Assembly (NCBI GenBank): GCA_028564925.1
Contig: CM053029.1
Location: 289,581,057 to 289,645,056, forward strand
Source of the DNA: Lithobates sylvaticus
Taxonomy: Eukaryota > Chordata > Amphibia > Anura > Ranidae
Direction of reading: 5' to 3'
Length of the DNA: 64,000 nt
Positions 34,640 through 47,149 of this stretch are shown here, one piece after another. The notes below the pieces were generated by a model. It had not been told where the DNA came from. It was given only the letters and a program-made list of their open reading frames with translations, and searched no databases. Both the position numbers and the translations under genes were made by a program. Numbering within the stretch: position 1 is the first letter of the stretch; each line of letters starts with the position of its first letter.

Positions 34640-36425
34640 AGAATTCTCATGAATAGGGAGATGTGGGGATACCCATAGAGATAATCTTAGCTTACGTCTT
34701 GTCTCTAGTCAGGCAATTAGCGTGTCCCATATCAACAGGTTGTGTTGGAGATGTGGAGGGATAGACCATAATTTGCAGTGAAGCAGGGCAGGTAAACTGT
34801 ATGGTTGTGCCATTTGGGATTCAAGTTCAAAGTTTGTGTACTTAGAGAAATGAGAGAGCCAGTCCAAGCATTCTCTAAACAGGCAGGATAAATTATGAAC
34901 TCTTATGTTGGGGAGATTATCTCCTCCCTAGCTTCTAGGGAGGAACAGTTTCTGCCGAGAGATGCATGGGTGCCTACTGTGCCATAGGAATTTCGATAAA
35001 GATTTCTGTAGACCCTGTACATCACTATGCCGCAGCAGTAATGGAATGGTTTGTAGGAGGTTCAAGAGTCTGGCAAAGCAAACCATTTTAAACAGATACA
35101 CCTCCCGAGAAGCGAGATGGGGAGATCCATCCATGTCTCCAGTTCACCTCTCCAGTTGATCCTCAAGATTACCAGGGAAAAATTAAGGGAGGAGGGCGTT
35201 TTGTCTATCCTTATACCAAGGGATGTGATGGTTGGCGACCGAAAAAAATGCGGTTTTAAACCAGAGGGAGGGGGGTCCTAGTATGGAAAAGGGGAAGAAT
35301 TTCGCTCTTGGATAAGTTAATACGTAAACCAGAATACTCTCTAAACCTTAAAAATGTCCTGGATAATTGTCATATCTGAGGTGGGATCAGATGTGAAAAA
35401 GAGGATATCATCTGCAAATAGTGCTATACGAAGGTCACGTTGGCCTATGCATATTCCATGAATTAAGGGGTGGGAAAGGATGTAATGAGAGAGAGGTTCT
35501 AGGGCCAGGTTAAATAGGAGTGGTGAGAGGGGGTATTCCTGTCTAGTGCCCTTATAAAGCTTGACCGGGTTGAAAATAAGACCTGCAGCTACTATATTTG
35601 CAGTGGAAGAAGCATACATTGTGGAGATTAGGTGTTTGAAGGGGCCTGAGAAGCCAAAGTATTATAAAACCAGAGACAACCAGGAGAAGCTGACGTTGTC
35701 AAAGGCTTTTTCAGCGTTGAGGGAGATAATAGCTATGTCGCTACTGGGATGTGTTTTTTAATATTCAAAAACCGTGAAAACTTTCCGAATTTTCAAGGCC
35801 TCGGAACGGCCTTTGGTAAAGCCTGACTGAGCGTGATATCTGAAGTTGGGCATGTTTTTAGCAAGTCTGTTGGCCATAATTTTTGGATAGAATTTTGGAG
35901 TCTAAGTTTGGTAGGGAGATTGGCCTATAGGAGCCGGGCTCTCTCAGGTCTTTACCTTTTTTGGCAATCAATTTTATGTGTGCTTGTTATCCAGAAGGTA
36001 GGTATTTTCCCCCTGTTAAGATCCTTTTATATACCGAAGCTAGAGTGGGAACCAATGTATGTGCCATCATTTTGTAGAATTCCTGTGTGTTCCCGTGCGG
36101 GCCTGAGGCCTTCCTGTTCGCTAATGCAGAGATTGTCTTGTGTATCTCTTGTTCGGTTATAGGAGAGTTAAGATCAGTCAGTAGTGCAGGGTCAATTTGT
36201 GGTAGGGGGATTTGGTCTAGAAAGGCATGGGCTGTGGTCACATCAGTGGGGTCCGGGCTATAAAGTTTGGTGTAGAATTGTTCTAAGATTTGGCTGATAT
36301 TGTGAGGTGAAGAGGTGACATTTCCATGGGTATCTTTCAGCTCTGGTACATGGGTAGGGGTGTGAGTGCCCTTGCAAAGTCAAAAGCAATTTCCCAGTTT
36401 TAAGTTTTGTTTTAAAATTATCCGC
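34640..36425 (-). pseudogene. L1 RT and downstream region, broken
   Basis: Pieces in order: the N-terminal RT region (ITEQEIHKTISALANRKASG, 36241-35987), then YKGTRQEYPLSPLLFNLALE and ALFADD (35619-35341), then EVYLFKMVCFARLLNLLQ (35134-34928) and a further post-RT piece to 34650. The catalytic pair is FADD. Frames change several times between the pieces. Confidence 0.85.
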
Positions 36426-36439
36426 TGGACTTGGCAGTC

Positions 36440-37970
36440 CGGCGGACAATCCCGCCGTTAGTAGGCTAGTCCACCGGACTTTTGAAATGAACGGACTTGC
36501 CGCTCATCGTAAAGTCCGTTCATTTAGCACGTGACTTCAGGTAGACGGAGCTAGCGAAGGCAGTGAATGCCGCCGCGCTAGCCCCGTCACGGATTTAAAG
36601 GGAATCCCCACGTCGAAAAAACGGCGTGGGGGTCCCCCCCAAATCCATCTCAGACCCTTATCCGAGCACGCAGCCCGGCAGGCCAGGAAAGGGGTGGGGA
36701 CGAGCGAGCGCCCCCCCCCCTCCTGAACCATACCAGGCCACGTGCCCTCAACATGGGGGGTGCCCTGGGGAAAGGGGGGCCGTGCGGCCCCCCCACCCCA
36801 AAGCACCTTGTCCCCATGTTGATGAGTACAAGGGCCTCTTCCCGACAACCCTGGCCGTTGGTTGTCGGGGTCTGCGGGCGGGGGCTTATCGGAATCCGGG
36901 AGCCCCCTATAATAAGGGGGCCCCCAGATCCCGGCCCCCCACCCTATGTGAATGAGTATGGGGTACGATGTACCCCTACCCATTCACCTAAGGTCTAAAG
37001 TCTAAAGAAAAAAAACACACAATTTAAAAAAAATATTTTATTGCACTGCTCGGGGGTCTTCTTCCGTCTTGGGGGGTCTTCTCGCCGGACTCCTCCGCTA
37101 TTTACCTAGCTCTTTTACCGAGCAGAGGAGGCCGGCTACCTTCTTCGTCATCGACGCCGTCGTCTGGGGGTCTCGATCCGCCTTCGGGGGTCTTCCGGGG
37201 TCTGTTCTGTTCTTGCCGCGGTCGTCGTTTTCTGCGCCGCCGGCGCCGCCTTCTTCTTCTTCTTCTCTTCTTCTTCTTCTTCTTCCGATGTTGACCCGTC
37301 GCTGTCTCTGGCCGGAATGCCAGAGCCACGCTGTGATGGGACTTATATAGGGACAAGGGGACAGAGTCACATGCTCATGTCACATGGTGACCCCGCCCCC
37401 CTGTGATGTCACAGTCCCAGCATCCTCCGGGACTGTGACATCACAAGGGGGCGGGGTCACCATGTGACATGAGCATGTGACCCTGTCCCCTTGTCCCTAT
37501 ATAAGTCCCAGCACAGCGCGGCTCTGGCATTCCGGCCAGAGACAGCGACGGGTCAACATCGGAAGAAGAAGAAGAGGAAGAAGAAGAAGAAGAAAAAGGC
37601 GCACGGCCCCCCTTTCCCCAGGGCACCCCCCATGTTGAGGGCACGCGGCCTGGTATGGTTCAGGAGGGGGGGGTGCTCCCTCGTCCCCACCCCTTTCCTG
37701 GCCTGCCGGGCTGCGTGCTCGGATAAGGGTCTGAGATGGATTTGGGGGGGACCCCCACGCCGTTTTTTTCGGTGTGGGGATTCCCTTTAAATCCATGCCA
37801 GGTGACGGGGCTAGTGCGGCGGCATTCACTGCCTTCGCTAGCTCCGTCTACCTGCAGTTACGTTCTAAATGAATGGACTGCTCCGTGTGTGGGCAAGTCC
37901 GTTCATTTTCAAAAGTCCCGCTGACTTTTTCCCGCAGATTGTCTGCCGGAGAAGTCCGGGCGTGTGTGGG
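36440..37970. repeat. Large foldback element, copy 2
   Basis: The arms pair outward from a centre near 37425 (AGTCCCAGCATCCTCCGGGACT). Around the centre the pairing is nearly perfect for about 170 bp each way. Left and right GC boxes mirror each other (37387-37400 and 37447-37460), and so do the TATA boxes (37342-37349 and 37498-37505). Further out, (CTT)n/(GAA)n at 37250-37285 pairs with 37560-37597. The left arm's 36781-37250 has no partner, so the right arm carries a deletion of about 450 bp. The outer arms match foldbacks 1 and 3 (AACATGGGG, AGACCCTTATCCGAGCA). Confidence 0.85.
37387..37505. promoter_or_regulatory. Mirrored GC boxes and TATA box at foldback centre
   Basis: CCCCGCCCCC (37391-37400) and GGGGGCGGGG (37447-37456) face away from the palindrome centre. 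TATATAAG follows 38 bp beyond the right GC box, and its mirror CTTATATA lies at 37342-37349. This is the layout of a bidirectional RNA polymerase II promoter. It is a motif-level inference only. Confidence 0.45.
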
Positions 37971-38088
37971 CAAGTCACACGCTCAGAAGTCCGGGCGTGT
38001 GTGGGCAAGTCCCCCCTCGGAAAGTCCGGTGGATTGTCCGCCGGACTAGGTCCGGCGGACAAAGTCCGAACGTGTGTACGCGGCATAA

Positions 38089-38990
38089 CAGTGATTGTTT
38101 CTGTATTTTTCCTCTTGTTTGTTAACAATAAAATATTTGAAACGAAAAAGTGAACAAAAAGCAGCTACACTAGAATGTGACGAAATTCAAAAGCAAATGT
38201 GAGTGAAAAATGTAGCGCTACAATGAATAAATAGGTTTCAAACAAGTAACCTGTGGAGAAAATATATCTATAATCTGAACAGAATAAAATGTGAATAAAA
38301 ATTCTTCATAATTAAGTGAACATAAAGTGAATGTCCAACATAAAAAATAATAAATAATAACGTAACAAAAATGTGAACGTGAATGTCCCACGAGAATGAA
38401 ATAATAATATTATCAGGACAGGAATGTCTTGAATCATAGAAATCCTCTCATGAGACACTTTCCTGGGTAAAAGCTGTAGTGCTTACCGGAGTGCAAGTGT
38501 GTGCTTACCGGAACAGGTGGACCCTCTGTCAGCGACAGAGAGTCAAACAGGCATAGAAGGGACTCGGAGAGACCAATGGATTAGACATTTATTGTGCTCC
38601 TGGGGGTAGACGGATGTACTCTGTAGTCCTTTCCTCAATTCCCACCAAAACGATAGGAATGATCAGACTGTAGATCGCCAAGTGGGCTGTCAATCACAAC
38701 CGTAGAGCAGGAACCGTGAAGTCAAAAGGAGGTCCAAAGGGGGACGGCTGGAACCAATAGTGTGTCACCCCAACAGGTATGGCACAAACTCAGAGAAGGT
38801 GCTCCCCAAATGTTTTCAGACCATATATCATAAAAAGGGAAAGAAAAAAGAGAGGGGCTCCGATGGTGCGGATCAAAATGAGAAGGTTTTATTGATAAAA
38901 ACCAACATGACAAAAATGGTAAGTATAAAAGTGATCACGATAAAAAAGCAGTGTGGGGAATGGTGAACCTCGCCCGACGTGTTTCGTCTG
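38089..38990. repeat. Unclassified interspersed repeats
   Basis: Includes an AATAAAATATTTG stretch near 38130, a GTGCTTACCGGAxxxGTG duplication near 38480-38515, and a CCCGACGTGTTTCGTCTG motif at 38970-38988. No coding domain. It separates the foldback from the resumed L1. Confidence 0.4.
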
Positions 38991-39019
38991 AATAATACTT
39001 CAACTGGGGCATCTACAAT

Positions 39020-39850
39020 TGTCAATTCTTATTCCAACCAGGTCTCTTGTAATACTTTTTGGAGATTGGTATTGGGGGTCAAATATTGTGGGAAACACCA
39101 TGATTTTGTTGGGGGTTCCGGGCCAAAGTCTCTAATTTGTGCTGAAATGGGAGCATGGTCTGAGATAGAGATCCCATGGATAACAGGGTCAGAAGTAAGT
39201 GGTAAGAAGGCAGCGTTAACCAATAAGTAGTCAATCCTCAATAGGGTGTGATGGGAGTGAGTAAAAGGTGAATTCTTTGCCCTTGGGGTTCGCTAAACGC
39301 TATGGGTCTATGAAATGTAGGGCTGTAGTAAAATAAGCTGGGGATTTGCTTTTGGACTTGTCCTCCTGTGGCTCCATGACTGAGTTGAACTCGCCTCCTA
39401 ACACTAGGAGTAAGTGCAGGAAAGGGGCCAAATGAGTAGAGACTGACTGGAAGAAAGATTTGGTGGGAGAGTTAGGAGCATAGACATTGGTGATAACTAT
39501 GTCTCTTGACGCAAAACAAAAAATGGAGGGTCAGAAGATGGTCCTCCATATCATTTACTGTGGACACAACCTCACAAGGGAAGTTTTTGTGGATGAGAAT
39601 CAAAACTCCTGGCTTGCCTTAGGTCGAGGACCTGCCGTACACTTTCCCTACCAAAAGTTTGCACATGCGCTGGAAAACTTTCATAGGAAGATGCATTTCC
39701 TGTAGTAAGGCAATGTCTGCTTTTAGTATTTTTAGAAGCCTAAAAATCGTAATCCCTTGATTTTCCAGGAGGTGATTCTCATGGTAATGCAGAAAGGGGG
39801 GCTAACAAGTGCTGTGGGTGGTCTGATCTGCTGTGGTAGGTATTTTGTTT
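39020..39850 (-). pseudogene. L1 endonuclease remnant
   Basis: Open stretches on the minus strand carry RIDYLLVNAAFLP and SISDHAPISAQI (39241-39029), the end of an AP-endonuclease with its SDH catalytic motif. Upstream minus-strand fragments to about 39710 (LQEMHLP) correspond to its start. It is joined to an interrupted ORF2. Confidence 0.8.
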
Positions 39851-40613
39851 AAACTAACAATCTGGTGGTGTTTTGTAGGAAGGAAGAGGGGGTGGGGAGG
39901 GTCCCTAATAAGGGTATAGAAAGGGACAGGGGTGGGATATTGTGATAAAATAGAACAGAAAACCAATTAAACTAACAGTTAGTATGAAGCCCGAAATTCA
40001 CTTTCACTTTTTCAACACGTATCTTGCATTAGTAGTAATAGAATTAGCAGAGAGGGGACCATAATCAATGTGCTGAAGCAAGTCTAACAGGCATTGATGA
40101 CTGAGATGGGGACTGGAATGAATGGGTCCTCTGAGTGTCAGAGAACTGCAGACTGATCAAGTCGTGCTCTCCGAAAGGCTGTAACCAAACAAAATAAAAT
40201 GGGTAAACCAGCAGGTAGCAGAAAAACACTACAAGGGTTAGGCAGCATTAAAACTCTACATAAAATATGATTTCATTTGTGACCCTTAGGAAACATGCAC
40301 TCTGATGAAGCAGAAAAGCTGAAGTGGCCTGGCTCACAGTTTCTGGGCGGGAGTCAGTGGTGTTTGGTCAATCCAAGGTTGTCAGAATAACAAAATCTTT
40401 TAGGTGGATCCTTGCGGGGGCTGCGTTGATCCTAAAAACCCTCAGGGTAGAGACTGGTTTTCATCTGGGTTAACTCTGGGTTAACTCCTGAGTGATATGC
40501 AGGTGCGATTTGAGGTAGGAGGTAGGAGGCAGCTTCCTCTGGATGTAAAAAAGGACTTGGTTTCCCCTCACTGGTCTGTGAGCTGTAGGATAGCCGGGTA
40601 GGCCAACATGAAT

Positions 40614-41266
40614 TTAACTTATTTGAGGTGGAGGGCTGAACAGATGGGTTAAAATGCCTTTCTTTTGCGAGATACTTCCTAAAGAGTAATTAGCAAAGAT
40701 CAAAAGCTTATGCCCCTCCAGTCGGATTAGATTGGCATTGTGGAAGGATTTCTGAATGGCTACCCTGTCCGAATAATTGAGATAGTGGACAATAACTGGG
40801 CACGGGGAGCGATTGTCGTTTGAGGGAGCTCCTACACGCTGTGCTTTTTCTACTATGCATGGGTTAGTGATCCCAAGGGCCAATGGGACACGTCTAGTGC
40901 AAAGTTCTGATAAGGAGTGTTGAATTGAAGGACAAAATGATTTTCTAAATCATAAAGTTTTTCCAGGATATAGTGCTGCATTTGGAAGGTCTGAAGGGTG
41001 GCAGCTTGTGTGCTCTGAGCCTCTTCTTCCAGGTCAGAGATGCGATGCTCTGCCTCTGATAATCTGTCTTCCTGCTCTCTAATATCACTTTTCAGTTGGT
41101 CTATGCCTGCAGTTACAGCCCTGTCCATGGCTGCTGTGATGGTGGGGGAGAGCAAGGCTGCCACTGCCTGAGCTATTCTCCCGTACTGATCCTCAAGGAA
41201 GTCAGAGGCAGCAGGAGCTGTCTGGAGTGGGATGGCCTGTACACTCATGGCCGCACCGTCGGTCAT
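40614..41266 (-). pseudogene. L1 ORF1 with internal deletion
   Basis: Residues from 41266 (MTDGAAMSVQAIP) include a coiled coil (QLKSDIREQEDRLSEAEHR). After DLENH the usual RRNN...GIPE start of the RRM-like domain is absent, and the frame changes near 40870. The rest (IVEKAQRVG, PVIVHYLNYSDR, LLIFANYS) is the end of the RRM and the C-terminal domain. About 40-50 residues of the central domain are therefore missing, and the protein would not be functional. Confidence 0.8.
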
Positions 41267-41500
41267 CTTGGGTTGCTAAGAGCCGAGGGGCTGGGTGTCT
41301 GCAGCCGCGGCTTGTGGGGATATGGAGCCACCTCTTATCAGGTACTGCTCCATGCACTGGTGCTCGGGGAGTGTGTGGGAGGCTGGAGAAGACCTGAGAG
41401 GCTGTGCCTGGAGGACAGCACCTGGCTAATATCTGTGTCCCCGCCGGAGCCGCCATCTCGTGCTCCGTCTACATGTGGCGCCGGAACCAGAAGTGGGAGT

Positions 41501-42485
41501 TGATTTTCAAACAACTGTTAACTTTGCCAGGGAACTTTATCTTAGCTTAGTGGATGAGACAAGGCTCTTTTGACTTCATTATTCAATCTTATGCAAAATA
41601 TAATTACCCTTTTTATATTCCTTTGTAATGATTCGATAATCTTTGCTAAGTGAATTTTTACCACATGCACTAAACTAAGCGAAAATTCCCTTGCAAAGTG
41701 AACAGCATATTTGTATTTAGTAAATCAACCCCACGGTGTTAGATATTCCATTGACCAATCTGTATCTAAAGCTCTTCCCCTCTTTTCCTGCACATACATG
41801 CCAGAGCTTCCAATTTATGAGGTGGAAGATGACATTTATGCATGTGGCTACAAGAAGTTGCACAAGGAGAGACAAAGGACAGAAAGACACACCAAGTATC
41901 CGTATAGACAACAGAAGAGACAGCCAGTCAAAAGCACAGTGGAGTAACATAAACACACAGAGACAAAGATATGGCCAAATAGATACAGAAAGGAACATAA
42001 ATATGGAGAGTCAGACACAAGCAGGTTATGCTAATGTAGGTACATGAAAACATAATAACAGTAAAAAAAAAAAAAGGATAAGGACAATAGAGACAAGGTC
42101 CAAACTCCACGTATTTTATTTTAAAAATATGGATCCCCCTAAAAAAAAAAAATAAAAAAAAAAAAAAAACTAAACACCTTTATTCTACAATCCCCACTCC
42201 CCCCCCCCCCCAGTCCTCTTATTCTGCCTCAAGGTGTTCTCAGTCTTCCAGGCTGAATGACACTCGATGTCATTAAACCTATAAGAGGTCATACTATAAA
42301 TGAATAGATGTAATGTTTTTTCTCTCCTAAGGGCGTTACATCATGGCACCATTCAATTATACTGCATTGATGCAAAGAGTGATGCTGATGCCTTCACATC
42401 AGCGCTGCTTTCTCCCAGAGAAAATTTGAGAAAAGGAAAACAGCTAAAAAGGTAAGTATTAAAAATAGCAAAAAACTGTGAGGCC
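41501..42485. other. Anonymous sequence with simple repeats
   Basis: Contains A-runs (42060-42075, 42140-42170) and a C-run at 42198-42212. No gene or recognisable element end seen. Confidence 0.4.
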
Positions 42486-43001
42486 TTAAAGGGATTGTAA
42501 AGTCAGAAGATTGTTTTATCTTAATGCATTCTATGCATTAAGATTAAAAATCCTTCTGTGTGCAGAAGCCCCCCTCAGTCCCCCTAACACTTACCTAAGG
42601 TCCCTCTCTGTCCAGTGACGTCCACGGGTGTCTCAGCCATGTGAGATTCTCCCTCCTGATTGGCTGAGACACAGCAGCGGTGCCATTGGCAAAGTCAGCT
42701 AGCCAAGCAGGAGAGAGAGGGTGCGGGCCGGGTTGGGGTTCCGTGTCTGAATGGACACATGAAGCTGTGACTCGGCTGGGTTGCCCCATAGTAAACATCT
42801 TGCTGTGTGGGCACTGAACAGGAGGGTTGGGCCAGGATCACAGAAGAGGGACCAGAGTAGAGGAGGACTCGGTCTGCTCCGTGGTAAACCACTGCAACAG
42901 AGCAGGTAAGTATAACGTGTTTATTAATTTATAGGAAAAGAAACAAGACTTTACGCTCACTTTTAAGGTTAGAATTCCTTCAATTCTGGTCTCCACTTTA
43001 A
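42486..43001 (+). repeat. Possible TTAA-bounded interspersed repeat
   Basis: TTAAAGGGATTGTAAAGTC at 42486 and CTCCACTTTAA at 42991-43001 both present TTAA edges. A short palindrome (TTAATGCATTCTATGCATTAA) lies at 42521-42541. The type resembles common frog MITEs, but the terminal inverted repeats are weak, so the limits are uncertain. Confidence 0.35.
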
Positions 43002-46000
43002 ATGATGCCCAGCAGATAGTAGGGGTGAACTGATGCGACGGTGGGGCTGACATTGGGTCTTTAAAGTGAAATGGTAGATAGCAACTATACACACATTTAT
43101 TAGTAAGGACATACATATTACTGTTATGATTTTTGATTGACATCCTTCCTAACTACTGTACATATTGCTTACTAAAGTCTGCATCAGATTGGTAGCCTTT
43201 ACTGGAACCTTTGCCTTGTCAGCATCATCAACTCACTATTGTTATCACTAATTCAGTGTACAGCATATGCTGTAGAAAGACACATGAGTAAGTATGTTGA
43301 AGTGAATTACATTGGTGTGCAAGGCATCAAATTTATGAGTGGGATTCAACACAATTCAGGAACTAGGAATGAACCAAAATGCCCTGGGTTTTATTTGAGC
43401 AGTGTTTGGTGAACTTCAAAGGAGTACGGAATCAGAATCTAAAACCCACTGAAAGCAATAAAAGATGAACTTGTCAAATCAAAAATGCCTATTTTCTGGG
43501 CTAATAGGCAAAGGGTTTAAAAAAAAATAGCATGTACCATTGCAAAAAATGTAAAAAGTTTAATTCTGCTGGGAGCAGTCATTTTAAACGACCGGAATCT
43601 ACAAAAGAAAAATTGGTTTAAATGGCTGGCAGACCCTAAATCCAAGTATGCGGCTCAGATATTCATCTGAAAGCCTAAACTGTCAAAGATTGATCTGAAC
43701 CCAGATTCTGATCAAACTGTCTGTTTATTCCAAGTCTTAACATGATATAAACTGTCTATCCATCGTAAATATACATTGTGCTTGACAAGGCAAGAATCCA
43801 TTGTCATCATATTATGTTAATTGTAATTTGTATTATTTCATGGAAGATATATTTACAGTATATGATGTTGTTTCATACTCTAGTGCAACACTCACCCAAC
43901 CAGTCCCGAAGAAGCAATATTCTTTGCAAAACACATTTACATTTGAGTATTTAGAGTTTGTGGAAACTGATCTAATGAATATTTGAACAAGATATATTTG
44001 AATAATTCAGTGTCCCCATTCTGCTCCAACCCAGGGTTGGGTAGCATACTTTGTCTTACATTTAATTATGTTCTGGGTGTTGTTTTTGTTATCATGTTTA
44101 ATATGTCTTTAGTCTGTTTTGTACTAAACTTTATGATTTTACATATGTTGCCTCCTGCTGTGCCTATAAAATCCAGCCTTCTTTTGGAAAGATGTTTGAT
44201 CCAATTGGTTTTGGTATAGATATTGTGTGGATGTGGCATGGTGAGGGTCTCCCTACTGTAATTTAATGCAAAAAAAAAAACATAAGCATATAATTCCCAA
44301 CCCAGGCACTTACATGTCTTTTTTCTGTTCTTCTGCTCATCTTTTTTCTTTGCCTGGCTGTCAAGAAACTGAGCTGAGCCTATGAGACTTTTAAAATTAT
44401 AAAGGAACTAGAGAGAATATGAAAGAGTCTGGTCAGTGGGCACTACTCATAGCAGCCACTGACAGATCAGAGCTAATATCTTGTATGGCTAGGTCCCTCA
44501 GAAACATGCAACTTATCTACTTTAGCAAGGATAAAAAAAACTAAATATATTTTCTAAAGGGGAATATTTTATAACTCAATTTTCACTTCACCCCCTTATG
44601 GGGTGCCCATCCCTGCTGTCCGGAGGTAGCATATTTAGTCCCCTACCAATTGGTTGAGGTATACCACAGGCATCTTTGATTTACAACTTCTATACCAGAA
44701 TCAGGATGGGTGGGACTAAATACTACACATATTTTTAGTGCGCAAGAAAAACTTCTGCTATGAGGTTACATTCAGCAACAAAATCCAAATCAAACAAGGT
44801 TGTGTATATTTTAGCAAGCAATTAAGCTTTTTCTTAAATCAATATCTATATATAAAAATGGGTAGGAGTATATTTTCAAAAGATTTTACTTTTTAATGAC
44901 TTTTCCAATTATATTGTTTTCCTTTTTTCTTGTGTACATTTTGTATTTTATTAAAATGTAAGACTTTCAACTGAAAGACTATAAATACATATGACATATT
45001 TGAGAAAATACAGGGTACATATGACAGAAGAACCAGTTTTTTTTAAAGAAAGTCTATAATATGTATTAAGTTTGCATCTTTTGTGAACATGAATATGTAA
45101 AAAAATGTGACTGTAGTAATTATTTCAATAGGAGCTGCTCAACATTATTGGGTTATGATAAAACTTTTGAAATGAAAACCCAATTACTGACCAGACTGAT
45201 TGTTCTTTTAGCAGCAGAATCATTAAAAATGACATATTACTTTTCCAGAAAGTATACAGGAGGGTCTACAGGGGCCTCATTTATTGTAAATGATAGTATG
45301 GGTTCTTGTAATGCACTACAAAACACCAAGTACACTGGAAGTTCAACAAAGTAATCTTTGATCCATGATGTTTCATTGTAATTGTTGCTGTCTGTCAGCC
45401 ACCTCAGTGCAAAGCATTCTTTAGAGCTGAAAACGTTTTCCCTTGATAATTATATTACATATCAACAGGATTATATGAACACAAAGAAAAGGATTGTTTG
45501 CCATTGTTAATAAACATTTTACTGGAATACATTAGCAATCTTGTGCCAATTATATAACAATTTTTCTATTATTTTTTTTTTTTTTTAAATATACTTTGAA
45601 ACTTGCATAAATCTATAATGATTACACGTAGCATCCTTTAATTTACTGGTTAAGTGCTTGACCTTTTTATAAGCGGGCACCTTCGAAAACTTTCAAACAA
45701 TAAAGCTTTAGAAAAGCTGACAAAATATAGAGAAATGCCTGCAGCTCTAACCACAACTTAGAAAGTGCTTTATTCTAAATACAATCCAAGCCACACGGGC
45801 CACCTATACAGCCAGCTAGAAACATTTTTCATTCCTTTGACTTGAAGTCTACAAAAGTATCTCATGTAGAATTCTAAATATAGAAAGTATGTATTTTGTC
45901 ATCCCACAAGGTAACCTGTCTGTTATAGGATTTACTTTGCTATATTTCTCTGTAAGATTCCTAATGCCAAAAAAAAACCTTAATTAATTTGTAGTATAAA

Positions 46001-46107
46001 GGAAAATGCAGTTCAGCCCTCTTGAATACAAAAGACTGTTTGCCATACAGAAGCATGCTAGTTTTCATTCCAATAGTTGACAGAATTACAACTAAAAGTA
46101 TGATGAC
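43002..46107. other. 3.1 kb of anonymous AT-rich DNA
   Basis: The longest stretch without a recognisable mobile element. No frame longer than about 100 codons carries a domain, and no tRNA or rRNA is seen. A T-run lies at 45572-45587. This is the best candidate in the window for unique host intergenic or intronic sequence. Confidence 0.45.
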
Positions 46108-46734
46108 ATCATAAATAGGGTTGAGCGAACCCGAACTGTAAAGTTCGGGTCCGTACCGGACTTTTGGGTGTCCGGGTCCTGGACCCGAACTATTGACTTT
46201 ATGTTCGGATTCGGGTCCGGTGTTCGGCGATGTATTGGCGCCTTTTACAAGCTGCAGGGCAGCCAATCCACGTTAGTTTCACTAGTGTGCCCTTAGAAGC
46301 CATCACAGCCATGCCTACTAATGGCATGGCTGTGATTGGCCAGTGCAGCATGTGACCCAGCCTCTATATAAGGTACAGGCACACAGCACAGCTCGTCACT
46401 CTGCTATAGACAGGTTCCTGGCTGCTAAGAGAGAATTTAATTATAGGAGTTAGTCTGATAGGAGTCAGTCAGTCCACATTCCTGAAATATCTTCAAATTA
46501 GTAATAGTCAGTGAGTGATCTACATAGCTAGAGACTAGAGAGTGTCTTTATTGAGGGAAAGAGGGAGCGAGAATTATTCACCAGATTCCTAAATCAATTG
46601 TACCCTGGCTGGGGTGCAGTGCACAGTCTTTTAACAGTGCCATGAGGCCAGTGCCAGACAAAATATAACTTTTATCTGCAAGCTCAGTGCACCATGACTG
46701 CATATTTTACTAAGAGATACACCATACTCTGAGT

Positions 46735-47130
46735 GTATTTTGCTATTGCAAAAACATTGCAAAAAAATAAAATTTTGCTGTGTTTTCTGCATGTGTGCTG
46801 GAGTGTGACATACAATCGATCGAAATTTCTTCTATTGTGCTATCCCAAAAAAAAAATTGTAGTGACATTTTTTTTCCCCATTGCATTTTCTGCAGTTTGA
46901 TACATGCTTTACACACTGTGGGTGTATTCTGCTATTGCAAAAAAATAAAATCTTTCAGTGTTTTCTGCATGTGTGCAGGAGTGTGACATACAAATTGATC
47001 GATATTTCTTCTATTGTGCTATCCCCAAAAAAAATTGTAGTGAATTTTTTTTTTTCCATAGCATTTTCTGCAGTTTAGCAGTTTTTGAAATACATGCTGT
47101 ACACACTGTGGGTGTATTCTGCTATTGCAA
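46735..47130 (+). repeat. Two-copy 180-bp tandem repeat in hAT family 1
   Basis: TTTTCTGCATGTGTGC, GGAGTGTGACATACAA, TTTCTTCTATTGTGCTATCC, GTGGGTGTATTCTGCTATTG recur at about 46780 and 46960. The repeat lies between the promoter and the coding remnant. Confidence 0.8.
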
Positions 47131-47149
47131 AAACACACATTTAGGGCGA

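Larger units (their letters stand above)
36425..38088 (+). mobile_element. Harbinger-ended foldback inserted in an L1
   Basis: The right end is CGTGTGTACGCGGCA followed by TAA (38086-38088), the terminal style of the Harbinger MITEs at 18277 and 56323. Subterminal TCCGGCGGAC blocks occur on both sides (about 36450 and 38035). The left terminal repeat is truncated, so no duplication can be shown. The body is the foldback copy 2. Confidence 0.65.
34369..41500 (-). mobile_element. L1-type LINE, third copy, interrupted and truncated
   Basis: On the minus strand: a GC-rich 5'UTR (about 41500-41267), ORF1 remnants (41266-40614), endonuclease remnants (about 39850-39020), an interruption (38990-36425), then RT (36425-35340) and the post-RT region to 34369. 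The 3' end of ORF2 and the poly(A) tail are missing. ORF2 is broken repeatedly. I could not find a target duplication. The protein motifs differ from those of the two L1s at 21-32 kb, so this is another lineage. Confidence 0.88.

Noticed and set aside
37102-37370. Arg/Lys-rich or Ser-rich frames resembling nuclear proteins
   Set aside because: Produced by (CTT)n/(GAA)n repeats in the foldback centre.
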